Origin: Burkholderiales bacterium 70-64 | GTDB taxonomy: Bacteria; Pseudomonadota; Gammaproteobacteria; Burkholderiales; Burkholderiaceae_E | Direction: 5' to 3' | Length of the DNA: 64,000 nucleotides | Assembly (NCBI GenBank): GCA_001898645.1 | Contig: MKUQ01000010.1 | Location: forward strand, 62,001-126,000 | Shown here: piece by piece, positions 53,203-60,790 of the stretch | Layout of the letters: each line of letters begins with the position of its first letter | Numbering within the stretch: the first letter of the stretch is position 1 | The notes under the pieces: model-generated | Database searches by the model: none | What the model was told of the DNA's origin: nothing | Seen by the model: the letters and a program-made list of their open reading frames with translations, nothing else | Translations under genes and position numbers: made by a program

Positions 53203-55446
53203 ATGCGCACGGTTTCATTGCCTCGCTTCGTATCCTCGGCCAAGCTGGTGGCTGGGTTGGCCGCAGCACTGATCGGCCTGTCCGCTTGCGGCGGTGGGGG
53301 CGACGGATCTCTCTCAAACAACGGAAGCACGCTTCCGAAACTGGCCGACGGCGGAGCTGCCGACGATAGTTCCAGCTCGGCCGGCTCGTCCGCTTCCTCG
53401 CCCGGTGCAACCGGCGCACCCGCAAGCCGGCCGCCGCCCTCTCCGGTCACCGGGACCGCCAAGCTCCGCCTCGTGAGCACCTCGGGGGGAGCCGGGCTGC
53501 CATTCTCTGCCGGGTATGCCTTCAAGCAAGGGGACATCCCCTCCGGCCGTTTCATCACCGCAAGCGGCGGCAACCTGCGGGGCTTCCAGGCCACGGTGAA
53601 GAACCGCTGGCGCGATGGCTCGGTGAAGTTCGCTGTACTGTCGGGACTGCTCGACATGACCGCCAACAGCGAGCAGACTCTTTCGATCGGATGGGCTGAA
53701 ACGGGTCCGAGCGCCCCTGCATTGGGGTTGGCTGATTTGAAGGCCACCGGCGTATCGGCATCGATCTCGTACGGCAGCTACGGATCAGCAACGTGGTCGA
53801 GCAACGGCTGGGACACGCCGTTCATGTCCTGGATCTCGGGCCCGGAGATGTCATCCTGGCTCTACAGGCAGCCCATCGGAACCGACCAGCACCTGGTCGC
53901 CTGGCTCGAAGTACGTCTCTATCGCGGCGGCGCGGTGGAGATCGTGCCGTGGATCGAGAATGGATACCTGCTTCGCGCAGCGCCCGGCGAACGCTCCGGT
54001 ACAGCCGCTTTCTCGATCAACGGCAACGTGCGATTCAGCCGTGACATCACCTTGTACAACCACACCCGCGCCGTTCTGGGGTCCGGGCAAACGCTGTCGC
54101 ACTGGCTCGGAAGCGATCCGCAAGTGACCTTCCGGCACGACATGGGCTACCTCCAGTTGACGGGGCTGGTACCGGCGTACCGTGGAGTCACTTCCCCGAG
54201 CGCCAGGGTGTTCGAGAGGATCGTGACGAGCTATACGCCTCTCGGCCAGCATGAGTATCCGAATGGGATGGGCGCTGGCGGATTCCATCCATCGATCGGT
54301 CCCTTGCCGGAATGGGACGTGGTGTATATGACCAGCGACGGCGACCCTCGTGCCTGGCGGGCAGTCCAGATCAACGGATATGCGGCCGGGCGCTACGGAT
54401 TCCACTTCCGTGACGAGACGACCAACCGCGCCCCTCGTATCTCGTCATACCCCAACCTCGTGCTCGGTACCGGAGCGGGGATCTCCAGCAGCGGCGCTTC
54501 GTCCAAGAACCAGTACACCCCGAATGCGACAGGCGGCGTCCCCCCGGCGTTCGCGACCTCCCACATGCCATCGATCGGCTACATGGCCTATCTGGTCACC
54601 GGGCGCTGGTATTTCATCGACGAGATGCAACTGCTCTCGTCGATGGTGTTCCTCAAGCAGACGGATACCGTCCGTAATTTCACGGATGGAATCATCCTGA
54701 GCTTCGCGGGTGCGAACACGACGCGAGGCGCGGCCTGGGCGCTCAGGGCCCTTGCCGACGTCGCGGCGGCCACGCCCGACGACGACCAGCCGCTGAGATC
54801 GGAATTCGTGGCCAGCCTCGAGCACAACATCGACTGGCACTACACGCGCTACGTCGCTCAGCAGAGCAATCCGCTCGGTCTTGCGCAGCCGTACAGCGAC
54901 TACACCCCCGGCGACGGCAAGATCGATTCAGCAGCCTGGATGGAAGACTTCCTGACCTGGTCTTTCGGAAACATGAAGTCGGTGCAGGCCCATACAGCGG
55001 CACTCGACGACAAGCTCGATCGCTTCCTTGCGTGGAAATACCGTTCCATCGTCGGGCGCCTCGGGCCGAACCAGGCCGGCAACTGGTCCTACAGGAGAGC
55101 GGCGTCCTATACCGTACCGTACGCGCCATCGGAGATCGAAACCGTGGACTGGGTCGGCGGTTCGGGTCCCTGGTACCCGAACTGGGGCGCGGCCTACGCA
55201 GCGGCCAACTACCCGTACGACGCCGGCACGACCCTGCTCGATTCGTACATCGACGGCGACGGGCTCTCGACCAGCTACTGGGGCAACCTGCAACCCGCCA
55301 TCGCCTACGCAGTCGAGCAGGATGCAGCAGGAGCACGCGATGGGTACGACCGCATGGTGAGCGCGCCGAATTGGCAGTCGGCGGCGAAGTGGTTCGATTC
55401 GGATACGCCGGTATGGAGCGTCCGGCCGAGGAATGTTCCGTACTGA
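53203..55446 (+). CDS. Large lipoprotein with RIFT-barrel/glycan-lyase-like domain
   Basis: A 747-residue lipoprotein; lipobox Cys29 (LIGLSACGGGG). A Gly/Asp run and a Ser/Ala/Pro linker (to about residue 80) precede a domain starting GLPFSAGYAFKQGDIPSG with FQATVKNRWRDGSVKFAVLSG, resembling the RIFT-barrel start of PcRGLX/YetA-type exo-rhamnogalacturonan lyases. The C-terminal 350 residues contain many Trp/Tyr-rich helices (SIGYMAYLVTGRWYFIDEMQ, AWALRALADVAAA), like an alpha/alpha toroid of a polysaccharide lyase. A role in trimming or binding surface glycan is inferred. ATG 53203 is preferred; ATG 53068 would add 45 residues ahead of the signal peptide. Confidence 0.72.
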   Translation: MRTVSLPRFVSSAKLVAGLAAALIGLSACGGGGDGSLSNNGSTLPKLADGGAADDSSSSAGSSASSPGATGAPASRPPPSPVTGTAKLRLVSTSGGAGLPFSAGYAFKQGDIPSGRFITASGGNLRGFQATVKNRWRDGSVKFAVLSGLLDMTANSEQTLSIGWAETGPSAPALGLADLKATGVSASISYGSYGSATWSSNGWDTPFMSWISGPEMSSWLYRQPIGTDQHLVAWLEVRLYRGGAVEIVPWIENGYLLRAAPGERSGTAAFSINGNVRFSRDITLYNHTRAVLGSGQTLSHWLGSDPQVTFRHDMGYLQLTGLVPAYRGVTSPSARVFERIVTSYTPLGQHEYPNGMGAGGFHPSIGPLPEWDVVYMTSDGDPRAWRAVQINGYAAGRYGFHFRDETTNRAPRISSYPNLVLGTGAGISSSGASSKNQYTPNATGGVPPAFATSHMPSIGYMAYLVTGRWYFIDEMQLLSSMVFLKQTDTVRNFTDGIILSFAGANTTRGAAWALRALADVAAATPDDDQPLRSEFVASLEHNIDWHYTRYVAQQSNPLGLAQPYSDYTPGDGKIDSAAWMEDFLTWSFGNMKSVQAHTAALDDKLDRFLAWKYRSIVGRLGPNQAGNWSYRRAASYTVPYAPSEIETVDWVGGSGPWYPNWGAAYAAANYPYDAGTTLLDSYIDGDGLSTSYWGNLQPAIAYAVEQDAAGARDGYDRMVSAPNWQSAAKWFDSDTPVWSVRPRNVPY

Positions 55447-55543
55447 CCGAAGGAAGAGGCTCGATTACCGTGGCGGGAATCCGACAACGGAGCGACGGCG
55501 CCGGGGCGCAGCATCGATGAGGTGAAAGCGGCCGTACACTTCA

Positions 55544-55563
55544 GTGGCGTGAATACCCGCCAC
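55544..55563. repeat. Inverted repeat before the MBOAT gene
   Basis: GTGGCG (55544-55549) and CGCCAC (55558-55563) form a perfect 6-bp inverted repeat with an 8-base spacer, 20 bases before the MBOAT gene start. It could be an operator or an RNA hairpin. The TGGCGTG inside it resembles a -24 box, but the -12 spacing is wrong by one base. Confidence 0.35.
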
Positions 55564-55583
55564 GGCATACGGATAGACTTCCC

Positions 55584-57071
55584 TTGCTCTTCACCACCGG
55601 CCCTTTTGCGTTCCTCTTCCTGCCGATCGTGGCGATCGGCTTCTTCCTCCTTGGCCGCGTTCCCCGCATTGCCGCCACCTGGCTCGGACTGGCGTCATTG
55701 TTCTTCTATGGCTACTGGATGCCGGCGTATGTGCTGCTCCTCGTCACGTCGATCGTCGCCAATTACCTCGTCGGGGTGACGATCGGGAGACTTCGCGACG
55801 CACCCGGGGACTCCAATCATCGAGGCGCACGACTGGCTCTGATCGCGGGCCTCGTATTCAACCTCGGCCTGCTGTCGTATTTCAAGTACGCCAACTTCCT
55901 TCTCGATACCCTGCGCACGGTTTCGGGGCTCGAGCTTCCCGCGGCCCACGTGATTCTGCCGATCGGCATTTCGTTCTTCACTTTCACGCAGATCGCTTTC
56001 CTGGTCGATACGTATCAGAAGGGAACCCGAGAATACCGGTTCATCCACTACCTTCTGTTCGTCACCTACTTCCCGCATCTGGTCGCGGGCCCCGTGCTGC
56101 ATCACGCCCAGATGATGCCGCAGTTCGCAGATGCCGCGATCTACCGCCCGGATCCCGTGAACATCGCCGCCGGAATGACGATGTTCGCGCTCGGGTTGTT
56201 CAAGAAGCTGGCCATCGCCGACGCTGTCGCACCCTATGCCGATTCCGTGTTCGACGCGGTAGCGGGCGGGCATTCGCCGACCACCCTCGAAGCATGGATC
56301 GGGCCGCTCGCCTATACGTTCCAGTTGTACTTCGACTTCTCGGGTTATTCGGACATGGCGGTCGGGCTATCGATGATTTTGGGCGTGAGGCTTCCGTACA
56401 ACTTCTCCTCCCCTTACCTCGCGGCCAACATTTCCGATTTCTGGCGGCGCTGGCACATGAGCCTGTCGGCATTCCTGCGCGACTACCTCTACATTCCGCT
56501 CGGAGGAAATCGGCTCGGAAATGCTCGACGCTTCGTCAACCTCATGACGACGATGCTGCTCGGAGGGTTGTGGCACGGAGCCAACTGGACCTTCGTCGTC
56601 TGGGGCGGCCTGCACGGCCTGTACCTGGGCGTTCACCATGCATTCGGGGCGTCGGTGTCGCGCGCGCTGGCCAGAATCTTCCCGCGAGGCGCTATTACCG
56701 TCATCGCATGGAGCGTGACGCTGCTTGCCGTCGTCGTCGCGTGGGTCTTCTTTCGCGCGCCCGACTTCTCCACGGCGGGATCGATTCTGTCGGCAATGTT
56801 TTCGCTTCCGGGCGACTCTACCCTTCCGAGGATTCTCTGGAACGCCGGGCTCGCTCCGGCCCATGGCGCATGGATGATCCTGATCTGCGCCCTGATCGCA
56901 TTCACCCCGGTCAACTCGAACGCCATCTTCGAGCGTCATCTGAATGCCTGCCGGCGCTCGACGGAGATTACGTGGTTCAGCATCGGAGCGGCATTCACGG
57001 CGGTGGTATTGTCGATCACCCTGAGTGAATTGCGCGCGAGCACCAGCCCGTTCATCTACTTCAATTTCTGA
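55584..57071 (+). CDS. Membrane-bound O-acyltransferase (MBOAT, AlgI-like)
   Basis: A 495-residue inner-membrane protein with about 11 hydrophobic segments. It matches AlgI/DltB-type enzymes that pass acetyl groups across the membrane: FPHLVAGPVLHH, YFDFSGYSDMA, NISDFWRRWHMSLSAFLRDY with His291 and GGLWHGANWTFVVWG with the catalytic His331. The start is TTG 55584, since MLFTTGPFAFLF is the usual MLFN-like start of the family. The stop overlaps the SGNH gene start (TGATG), so they are coupled. Together they would O-acetylate the exopolysaccharide. Confidence 0.93.
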   Translation: MLFTTGPFAFLFLPIVAIGFFLLGRVPRIAATWLGLASLFFYGYWMPAYVLLLVTSIVANYLVGVTIGRLRDAPGDSNHRGARLALIAGLVFNLGLLSYFKYANFLLDTLRTVSGLELPAAHVILPIGISFFTFTQIAFLVDTYQKGTREYRFIHYLLFVTYFPHLVAGPVLHHAQMMPQFADAAIYRPDPVNIAAGMTMFALGLFKKLAIADAVAPYADSVFDAVAGGHSPTTLEAWIGPLAYTFQLYFDFSGYSDMAVGLSMILGVRLPYNFSSPYLAANISDFWRRWHMSLSAFLRDYLYIPLGGNRLGNARRFVNLMTTMLLGGLWHGANWTFVVWGGLHGLYLGVHHAFGASVSRALARIFPRGAITVIAWSVTLLAVVVAWVFFRAPDFSTAGSILSAMFSLPGDSTLPRILWNAGLAPAHGAWMILICALIAFTPVNSNAIFERHLNACRRSTEITWFSIGAAFTAVVLSITLSELRASTSPFIYFNF

Positions 57072-58180
57072 TGATGCGCAAGACCTCATGGTTGGCGCTC
57101 GGAGCGCTCTCATGCCTGATGGCGATCGAAATCGTATTGCACATTCTGCCGACGCCGACCGCCACCCGGTTCGGGCAGTACTTCGATCCGTTCGTCACCA
57201 CTTATCCCGCAGGGCTCGAATTCCGCAGTTCCACCGGATGGTCGATGCTCAATGCACAGTGGCAGCGGTCGAACCAGTACGGATTCATCCCGGATCAACC
57301 CTTCGAGCGCTCTCCGGAGGCCGTGGCGCTGATCGGCGACAGCCTCGTCGAACAGTCCATGCTGGCGCCATCGAGGCGGTTGGCCGCGATCCTGCAGGAG
57401 GAACGCGGCGACGCCCCGGTCTATGCGATGGGCATCCCCGGGAGCAGTCTGTTCGATTATCTCGAACGAATCCGCTATGCACGGGAGAAACTGGGCATCG
57501 AGACGTTCTGGATCGTGATCGAGCGCGCCGACGTGAGAGAAAGCCTGTGCTCCGGCGGCGTCTACACCGACGCGTGCATGGATGCGAAAGGCGAAATCAT
57601 GCGCGTGCGCAAGCCACCGCGCGGCGTCCTGCACGACGCCCTCGCCCATTCCTCGCTGCTTCAGTATTTCCTGGGTGTGCTGCGCCTGTCACCCGAGCGA
57701 ATCCTTGCCGTCTTCAGGGACTCCCCGGCCGTGGCGAAAGCGGTGGCCGCGGATCCCGCGAGCAGGGCTGCGGCCCTGCCACCGGCGCAGTCCCGCGTGA
57801 TCGACCGGTTTCTCGATGCGCTCGATGCGATGAAGCCCGTCAAGGTCGGCCTGGTCATCGATCCCGAGGTTTCGGCCCTTCGCCGTCAAGAGGAATTCGC
57901 CGACTCGTCGCTTGCACAGATGTACCGGCGTGCGCAGCAGCGCGGCATCGCAGTCGTGCATCCATGGCAGGCGCTCGCTCGCGAATCGGCTGAAACCGGC
58001 CTCGAGATGCGCGTCGGCCCCTACGACGCCCACTGGAATCCATTGGGAAATTGCGTCATCGCGGGAGAGGTGCTGGCAACCCTTCCCGCGGCTGCGATTC
58101 ATCCAGATCACGGCAGCGGTGCAGGACGATCTGCAGCGGCCTGTGTAGCGCTCATGGCCGGCCTGCGCCGATCGCCCTGA
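57071..58180 (+). CDS. SGNH-hydrolase-like O-acetyltransferase partner
   Basis: A 369-residue protein with an N-terminal membrane anchor (WLALGALSCLMAIEIVL) and a periplasmic SGNH/GDSL-like domain. The nucleophile is Ser91 in ALIGDSLVEQS and the C-terminal acid/base pair is in GPYDAHWNPLGN near residue 319. A partner of this kind takes acetyl groups from the MBOAT protein and puts them on the polymer, as AlgJ/AlgX and PatB do. It overlaps the MBOAT stop by one base. It converges on the GNAT gene at 58189 with only eight bases between stops. Confidence 0.85.
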   Translation: MMRKTSWLALGALSCLMAIEIVLHILPTPTATRFGQYFDPFVTTYPAGLEFRSSTGWSMLNAQWQRSNQYGFIPDQPFERSPEAVALIGDSLVEQSMLAPSRRLAAILQEERGDAPVYAMGIPGSSLFDYLERIRYAREKLGIETFWIVIERADVRESLCSGGVYTDACMDAKGEIMRVRKPPRGVLHDALAHSSLLQYFLGVLRLSPERILAVFRDSPAVAKAVAADPASRAAALPPAQSRVIDRFLDALDAMKPVKVGLVIDPEVSALRRQEEFADSSLAQMYRRAQQRGIAVVHPWQALARESAETGLEMRVGPYDAHWNPLGNCVIAGEVLATLPAAAIHPDHGSGAGRSAAACVALMAGLRRSP

Positions 58181-58188
58181 CCGGACCG

Positions 58189-58794
58189 CTAATCATGCTC
58201 GCGAACCACTTCGCCCGCGGGTGCGCTTCGCCGCCTCAAGTGCTTCCAGATTTCGATTCGAACGGGGCTGTTTCGCCAGAATGGCGACACCTCGATGACG
58301 AAGCACGCCCGCCGCCATCCGGCATGCTCGAATGCCCTCAGTGAAGGGCTGTTGGAATGCCAGATGCGCGCATAAAGTGCGTCGAAACCCTGGCGGAACA
58401 TTTCCCTGGCGGAATAAGCGATGAGCGCCGAGGCGACCCCCTGCCCTCGGACGTCTCGAGCCGTCGTGATCTGGACCAGCTTCGCCTCGTTCGGCGCGAT
58501 GGGCAGGAAGTTCCTCGTGGCATAGCGCTCCCCGTACCAATAGTGGCATGTGGCGACGAGGGCGCCGTCGAGGAAGCATCCAAACGAGGCCGTGCCGGTA
58601 CCGAGATATCCGGCTTGCTCGCGAATCAGGGAATCGGTGCTCGAATCGATCTCCACTCGACCCACGGAACGGAACTCGAAGCGGTTGCTGCCCGCATCGG
58701 GAACCGGATTGTCTTCGGCAGAGATCGAATAGATCTGATAGAGGCAATAGTCGCCCAGCATCGCCCTGGCGAATCGTTTGATCGCACCGTTCAT
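58189..58794 (-). CDS. GNAT family N-acetyltransferase
   Basis: A 201-residue GNAT with the acetyl-CoA loop in VQITTARDVRGQGVASALI (R-G-Q-G-V-A) and a downstream LYARIWHSNSPSLRAFEHAG. Before it is FEFRSVGRVEIDSS, the substrate-side strand. The start ATG 58794 (MNGAIKRFARAMLGDY) is chosen over the longer frame to 58992 because that extension is Arg/Gly-rich and looks like noncoding DNA. It may acetylate an amino sugar of the glycan. It lies between the MBOAT pair and the hydrolases but on the - strand alone. Confidence 0.78.
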   Translation of the reverse strand: MNGAIKRFARAMLGDYCLYQIYSISAEDNPVPDAGSNRFEFRSVGRVEIDSSTDSLIREQAGYLGTGTASFGCFLDGALVATCHYWYGERYATRNFLPIAPNEAKLVQITTARDVRGQGVASALIAYSAREMFRQGFDALYARIWHSNSPSLRAFEHAGWRRACFVIEVSPFWRNSPVRIEIWKHLRRRSAPAGEVVREHD

Positions 58795-59078
58795 CGGGCT
58801 GCCCGCCCAACGGGCGCCCCCGATGTTGCCTCGCGGCCGAGCGGCAAGGTTCCGAACAGCACGAGCTGATCCGCGGCCGGCGCGGTCGTCGTCGCATGCC
58901 ATCCACCCATGAATCCCTCTGGGAGTCATATCGCAGACGACGACTTGGGTCGATCGGTTCTCCCCCGGTGCGCGCCCCGTGGACGCTGCCAAGCCCGATC
59001 GATTCCGCCTGTGTTCTGCCTCGCTGGTCGCGAGGAGTCAAATTCTACTCATGGGCGCAAACGGTGCCATCGCTTTTT
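58795..59078. other. Intergenic region between GNAT and hydrolase genes
   Basis: A 284-base stretch between two - strand genes. It contains the upstream region of the GNAT gene, and a GCCCG-CCCAA-CGGGC hairpin at 58801-58815, too close to the start to be a terminator. No promoter or small gene is evident; a longer GNAT start within it cannot be excluded. Confidence 0.35.
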
Positions 59079-59954
59079 TCACGACGCGCCCAAGCCGTCG
59101 AGGAGCCGCAGGCTGTCCTCGATCACCGCCCGCAGGGCTTCGGGCGCCGAGAAGGTGTGGTCCGCCTGCGCCAGGCGCAGCGCCGAGACGATGGAGCCTT
59201 CCAGCACGCCGGCGGGTTTCATCGCGATCTCGAATTCCGCGGCGGTCAGGTCGTTGCCGCTCAACTGCAGGCGCACCGGCGACCGCGGCGACGCCAGCAC
59301 ACGCGCCAGCCGGGTTGGCAGGCCGGTATCGGCGGATGCAGCGGATTTCCCGCGGGCGCGCCGCGAGCGCCAGGCATGGCCGAGCGCCTCGCGGACGCTC
59401 GCCAGGACGTCGACCTTTCCGGTGGCCAGCTTGCGCCAGAACTCGGGCGAGCGCAGGCGCGAACCATAGTGACTGGTGACCAGGGCGGCCGAGCGCGTAG
59501 CCTCGCTGCGCGCCCAGGGGTTGGCTGCGATGACCGCGGCGATGCGCGGGTCGCCCTGCGCGTACAGCAGCGCGGCACTGGCGCCGTCGCACAGGCCCCA
59601 CAGGACGATCCGCCGGCACTCCGGCATGGCCTCGATGAGCGCGTCGCAGGCTCGCCGGATGTCGGGGCCGGCGCGCTCGAAGTCGGGCATGGGGCCCGGG
59701 CTGTCGCCCATGCCGGCGTAGTCGAAGCGCAGGCATGGGTAGCCCGCCTGGGCCAGGGCGCGCGCCATCAACACGAACTGGCGGTGCGAGCCCACCCGCG
59801 TCTGCGGGCCGCCCACCACGATCACCACACCGACCGGGCGGGCCTCGCCGGGGCGGGGATGGGCGAGCACGCCGATCAGCTCGCTGCCCGGCGCGCCGAT
59901 CGAGAGGACCGCTTCCGCGGGAAGAACTGGCGGTTCCGGTGGCCGGGCGGTCAT
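59079..59954 (-). CDS. XrtA-associated alpha/beta hydrolase 1
   Basis: A 291-residue alpha/beta hydrolase of the first of two groups tied to exosortase A. The nucleophile elbow reads GLCDG (Cys122) rather than GxSxG, and an oxyanion-side motif is YAGMGDSPG. The histidine is probably in RLAQADHTFSAPE. Substrate unknown; esterase or acyl transfer from a carrier is plausible, given the acyl-CoA ligase and carrier genes. The start overlaps hydrolase 2 by four bases (ATGA). Confidence 0.88.
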   Translation of the reverse strand: MTARPPEPPVLPAEAVLSIGAPGSELIGVLAHPRPGEARPVGVVIVVGGPQTRVGSHRQFVLMARALAQAGYPCLRFDYAGMGDSPGPMPDFERAGPDIRRACDALIEAMPECRRIVLWGLCDGASAALLYAQGDPRIAAVIAANPWARSEATRSAALVTSHYGSRLRSPEFWRKLATGKVDVLASVREALGHAWRSRRARGKSAASADTGLPTRLARVLASPRSPVRLQLSGNDLTAAEFEIAMKPAGVLEGSIVSALRLAQADHTFSAPEALRAVIEDSLRLLDGLGAS

Positions 59955-60790
59955 GCCGCCGTCCCCACCAGCGCCGCCTCGACGACATTCACCGTGAGAT
60001 CGACCAGCGCCGGCACGTCGACCAGGTCGGCCACGTTCCAGAAGCCGGCACCAGCCACCGCCTGCACCTCGGTGGGCGTGCCCGCCTCGCTCCACTCGGC
60101 CGCCCGCTTGCGCAGCGCCTCGCTCACCGTCACCGGCGCATCGCCCACCGGCACGCGCACGTCGATCAGCGTGACGCGTGTGGTGCGCGGCGCGCGGCGC
60201 GCGTCGAACGCCTCGAGCTCTTCGGCCAGCGCCGATGACACCGGGTAGCCGCCGAGCATCGCCGCCTGCCCGGCCGCCCACAGCGCCCTCGGGTCGGCCT
60301 CGGCGGCTTCGGGCCGCTGGCTGCGCGCCAGGGCGACCGCGCGCAGCAGGCCCGACAGCTGCGCCCTGCCCTGCAGCACGGGGGCCCAGCCGACCAGCGC
60401 GGCAACGGGCCGCGCGAGGTCGTGGCTCAGTTGCACGGCCAGCGCCACGCCCAGGCGGCAGCCGACGAGCACCAGCGGCACTGCCGGATCGGCTGCGACG
60501 CGCGCGGCGATCGTCCGGCAATCGGCCAGCCAGCGCTGTACCGTGGCGTCGGCGAAACCGGCGCTGCTGTCGCCCGTACCGTGCAGGTCGAACACCCAGC
60601 CCTCCACGCCCCGCCCGGCCAGCGCCTCGGCAGCGAGCCGGACCATGCGGCGCGACTGGTTCATCTCGTCGCCGAAGGCGGGCACGAACAGGGCCTGCGC
60701 GCGCACGCGAGCGGCAGGCCGCCAGCGCAGCACGACGCTGCGGTGGCCGTCGAAGTCCTCGAACCGCGCCTGCAGGGTGCGCAGGCTCAT
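59951..60790 (-). CDS. XrtA-associated alpha/beta hydrolase 2
   Basis: A 279-residue alpha/beta hydrolase of the second exosortase-A-linked group. It has a clear VPAFGDEMNQSRR oxyanion-side segment and DLHGTGDSSAGF, but the elbow reads GCRLG (residues 110-114), with Arg where the nucleophile should be. It may be an inactive partner of hydrolase 1, or use Cys111 in a shifted geometry. It overlaps hydrolase 1 downstream and the asparagine-synthase-like gene upstream by four bases each, so all three are co-translated. Confidence 0.85.
   Translation of the reverse strand: MSLRTLQARFEDFDGHRSVVLRWRPAARVRAQALFVPAFGDEMNQSRRMVRLAAEALAGRGVEGWVFDLHGTGDSSAGFADATVQRWLADCRTIAARVAADPAVPLVLVGCRLGVALAVQLSHDLARPVAALVGWAPVLQGRAQLSGLLRAVALARSQRPEAAEADPRALWAAGQAAMLGGYPVSSALAEELEAFDARRAPRTTRVTLIDVRVPVGDAPVTVSEALRKRAAEWSEAGTPTEVQAVAGAGFWNVADLVDVPALVDLTVNVVEAALVGTAA

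Noticed and set aside
55546-55560. TGGCGTG as a -24 box before the MBOAT gene.
   Set aside because: The GC is one base out of place and no TTGC is present; recorded only as an inverted repeat.
58795-58992. Extension of the GNAT gene to 58992.
   Set aside because: The translated segment is Arg/Gly-rich without GNAT features and the conserved protein starts at 58794.
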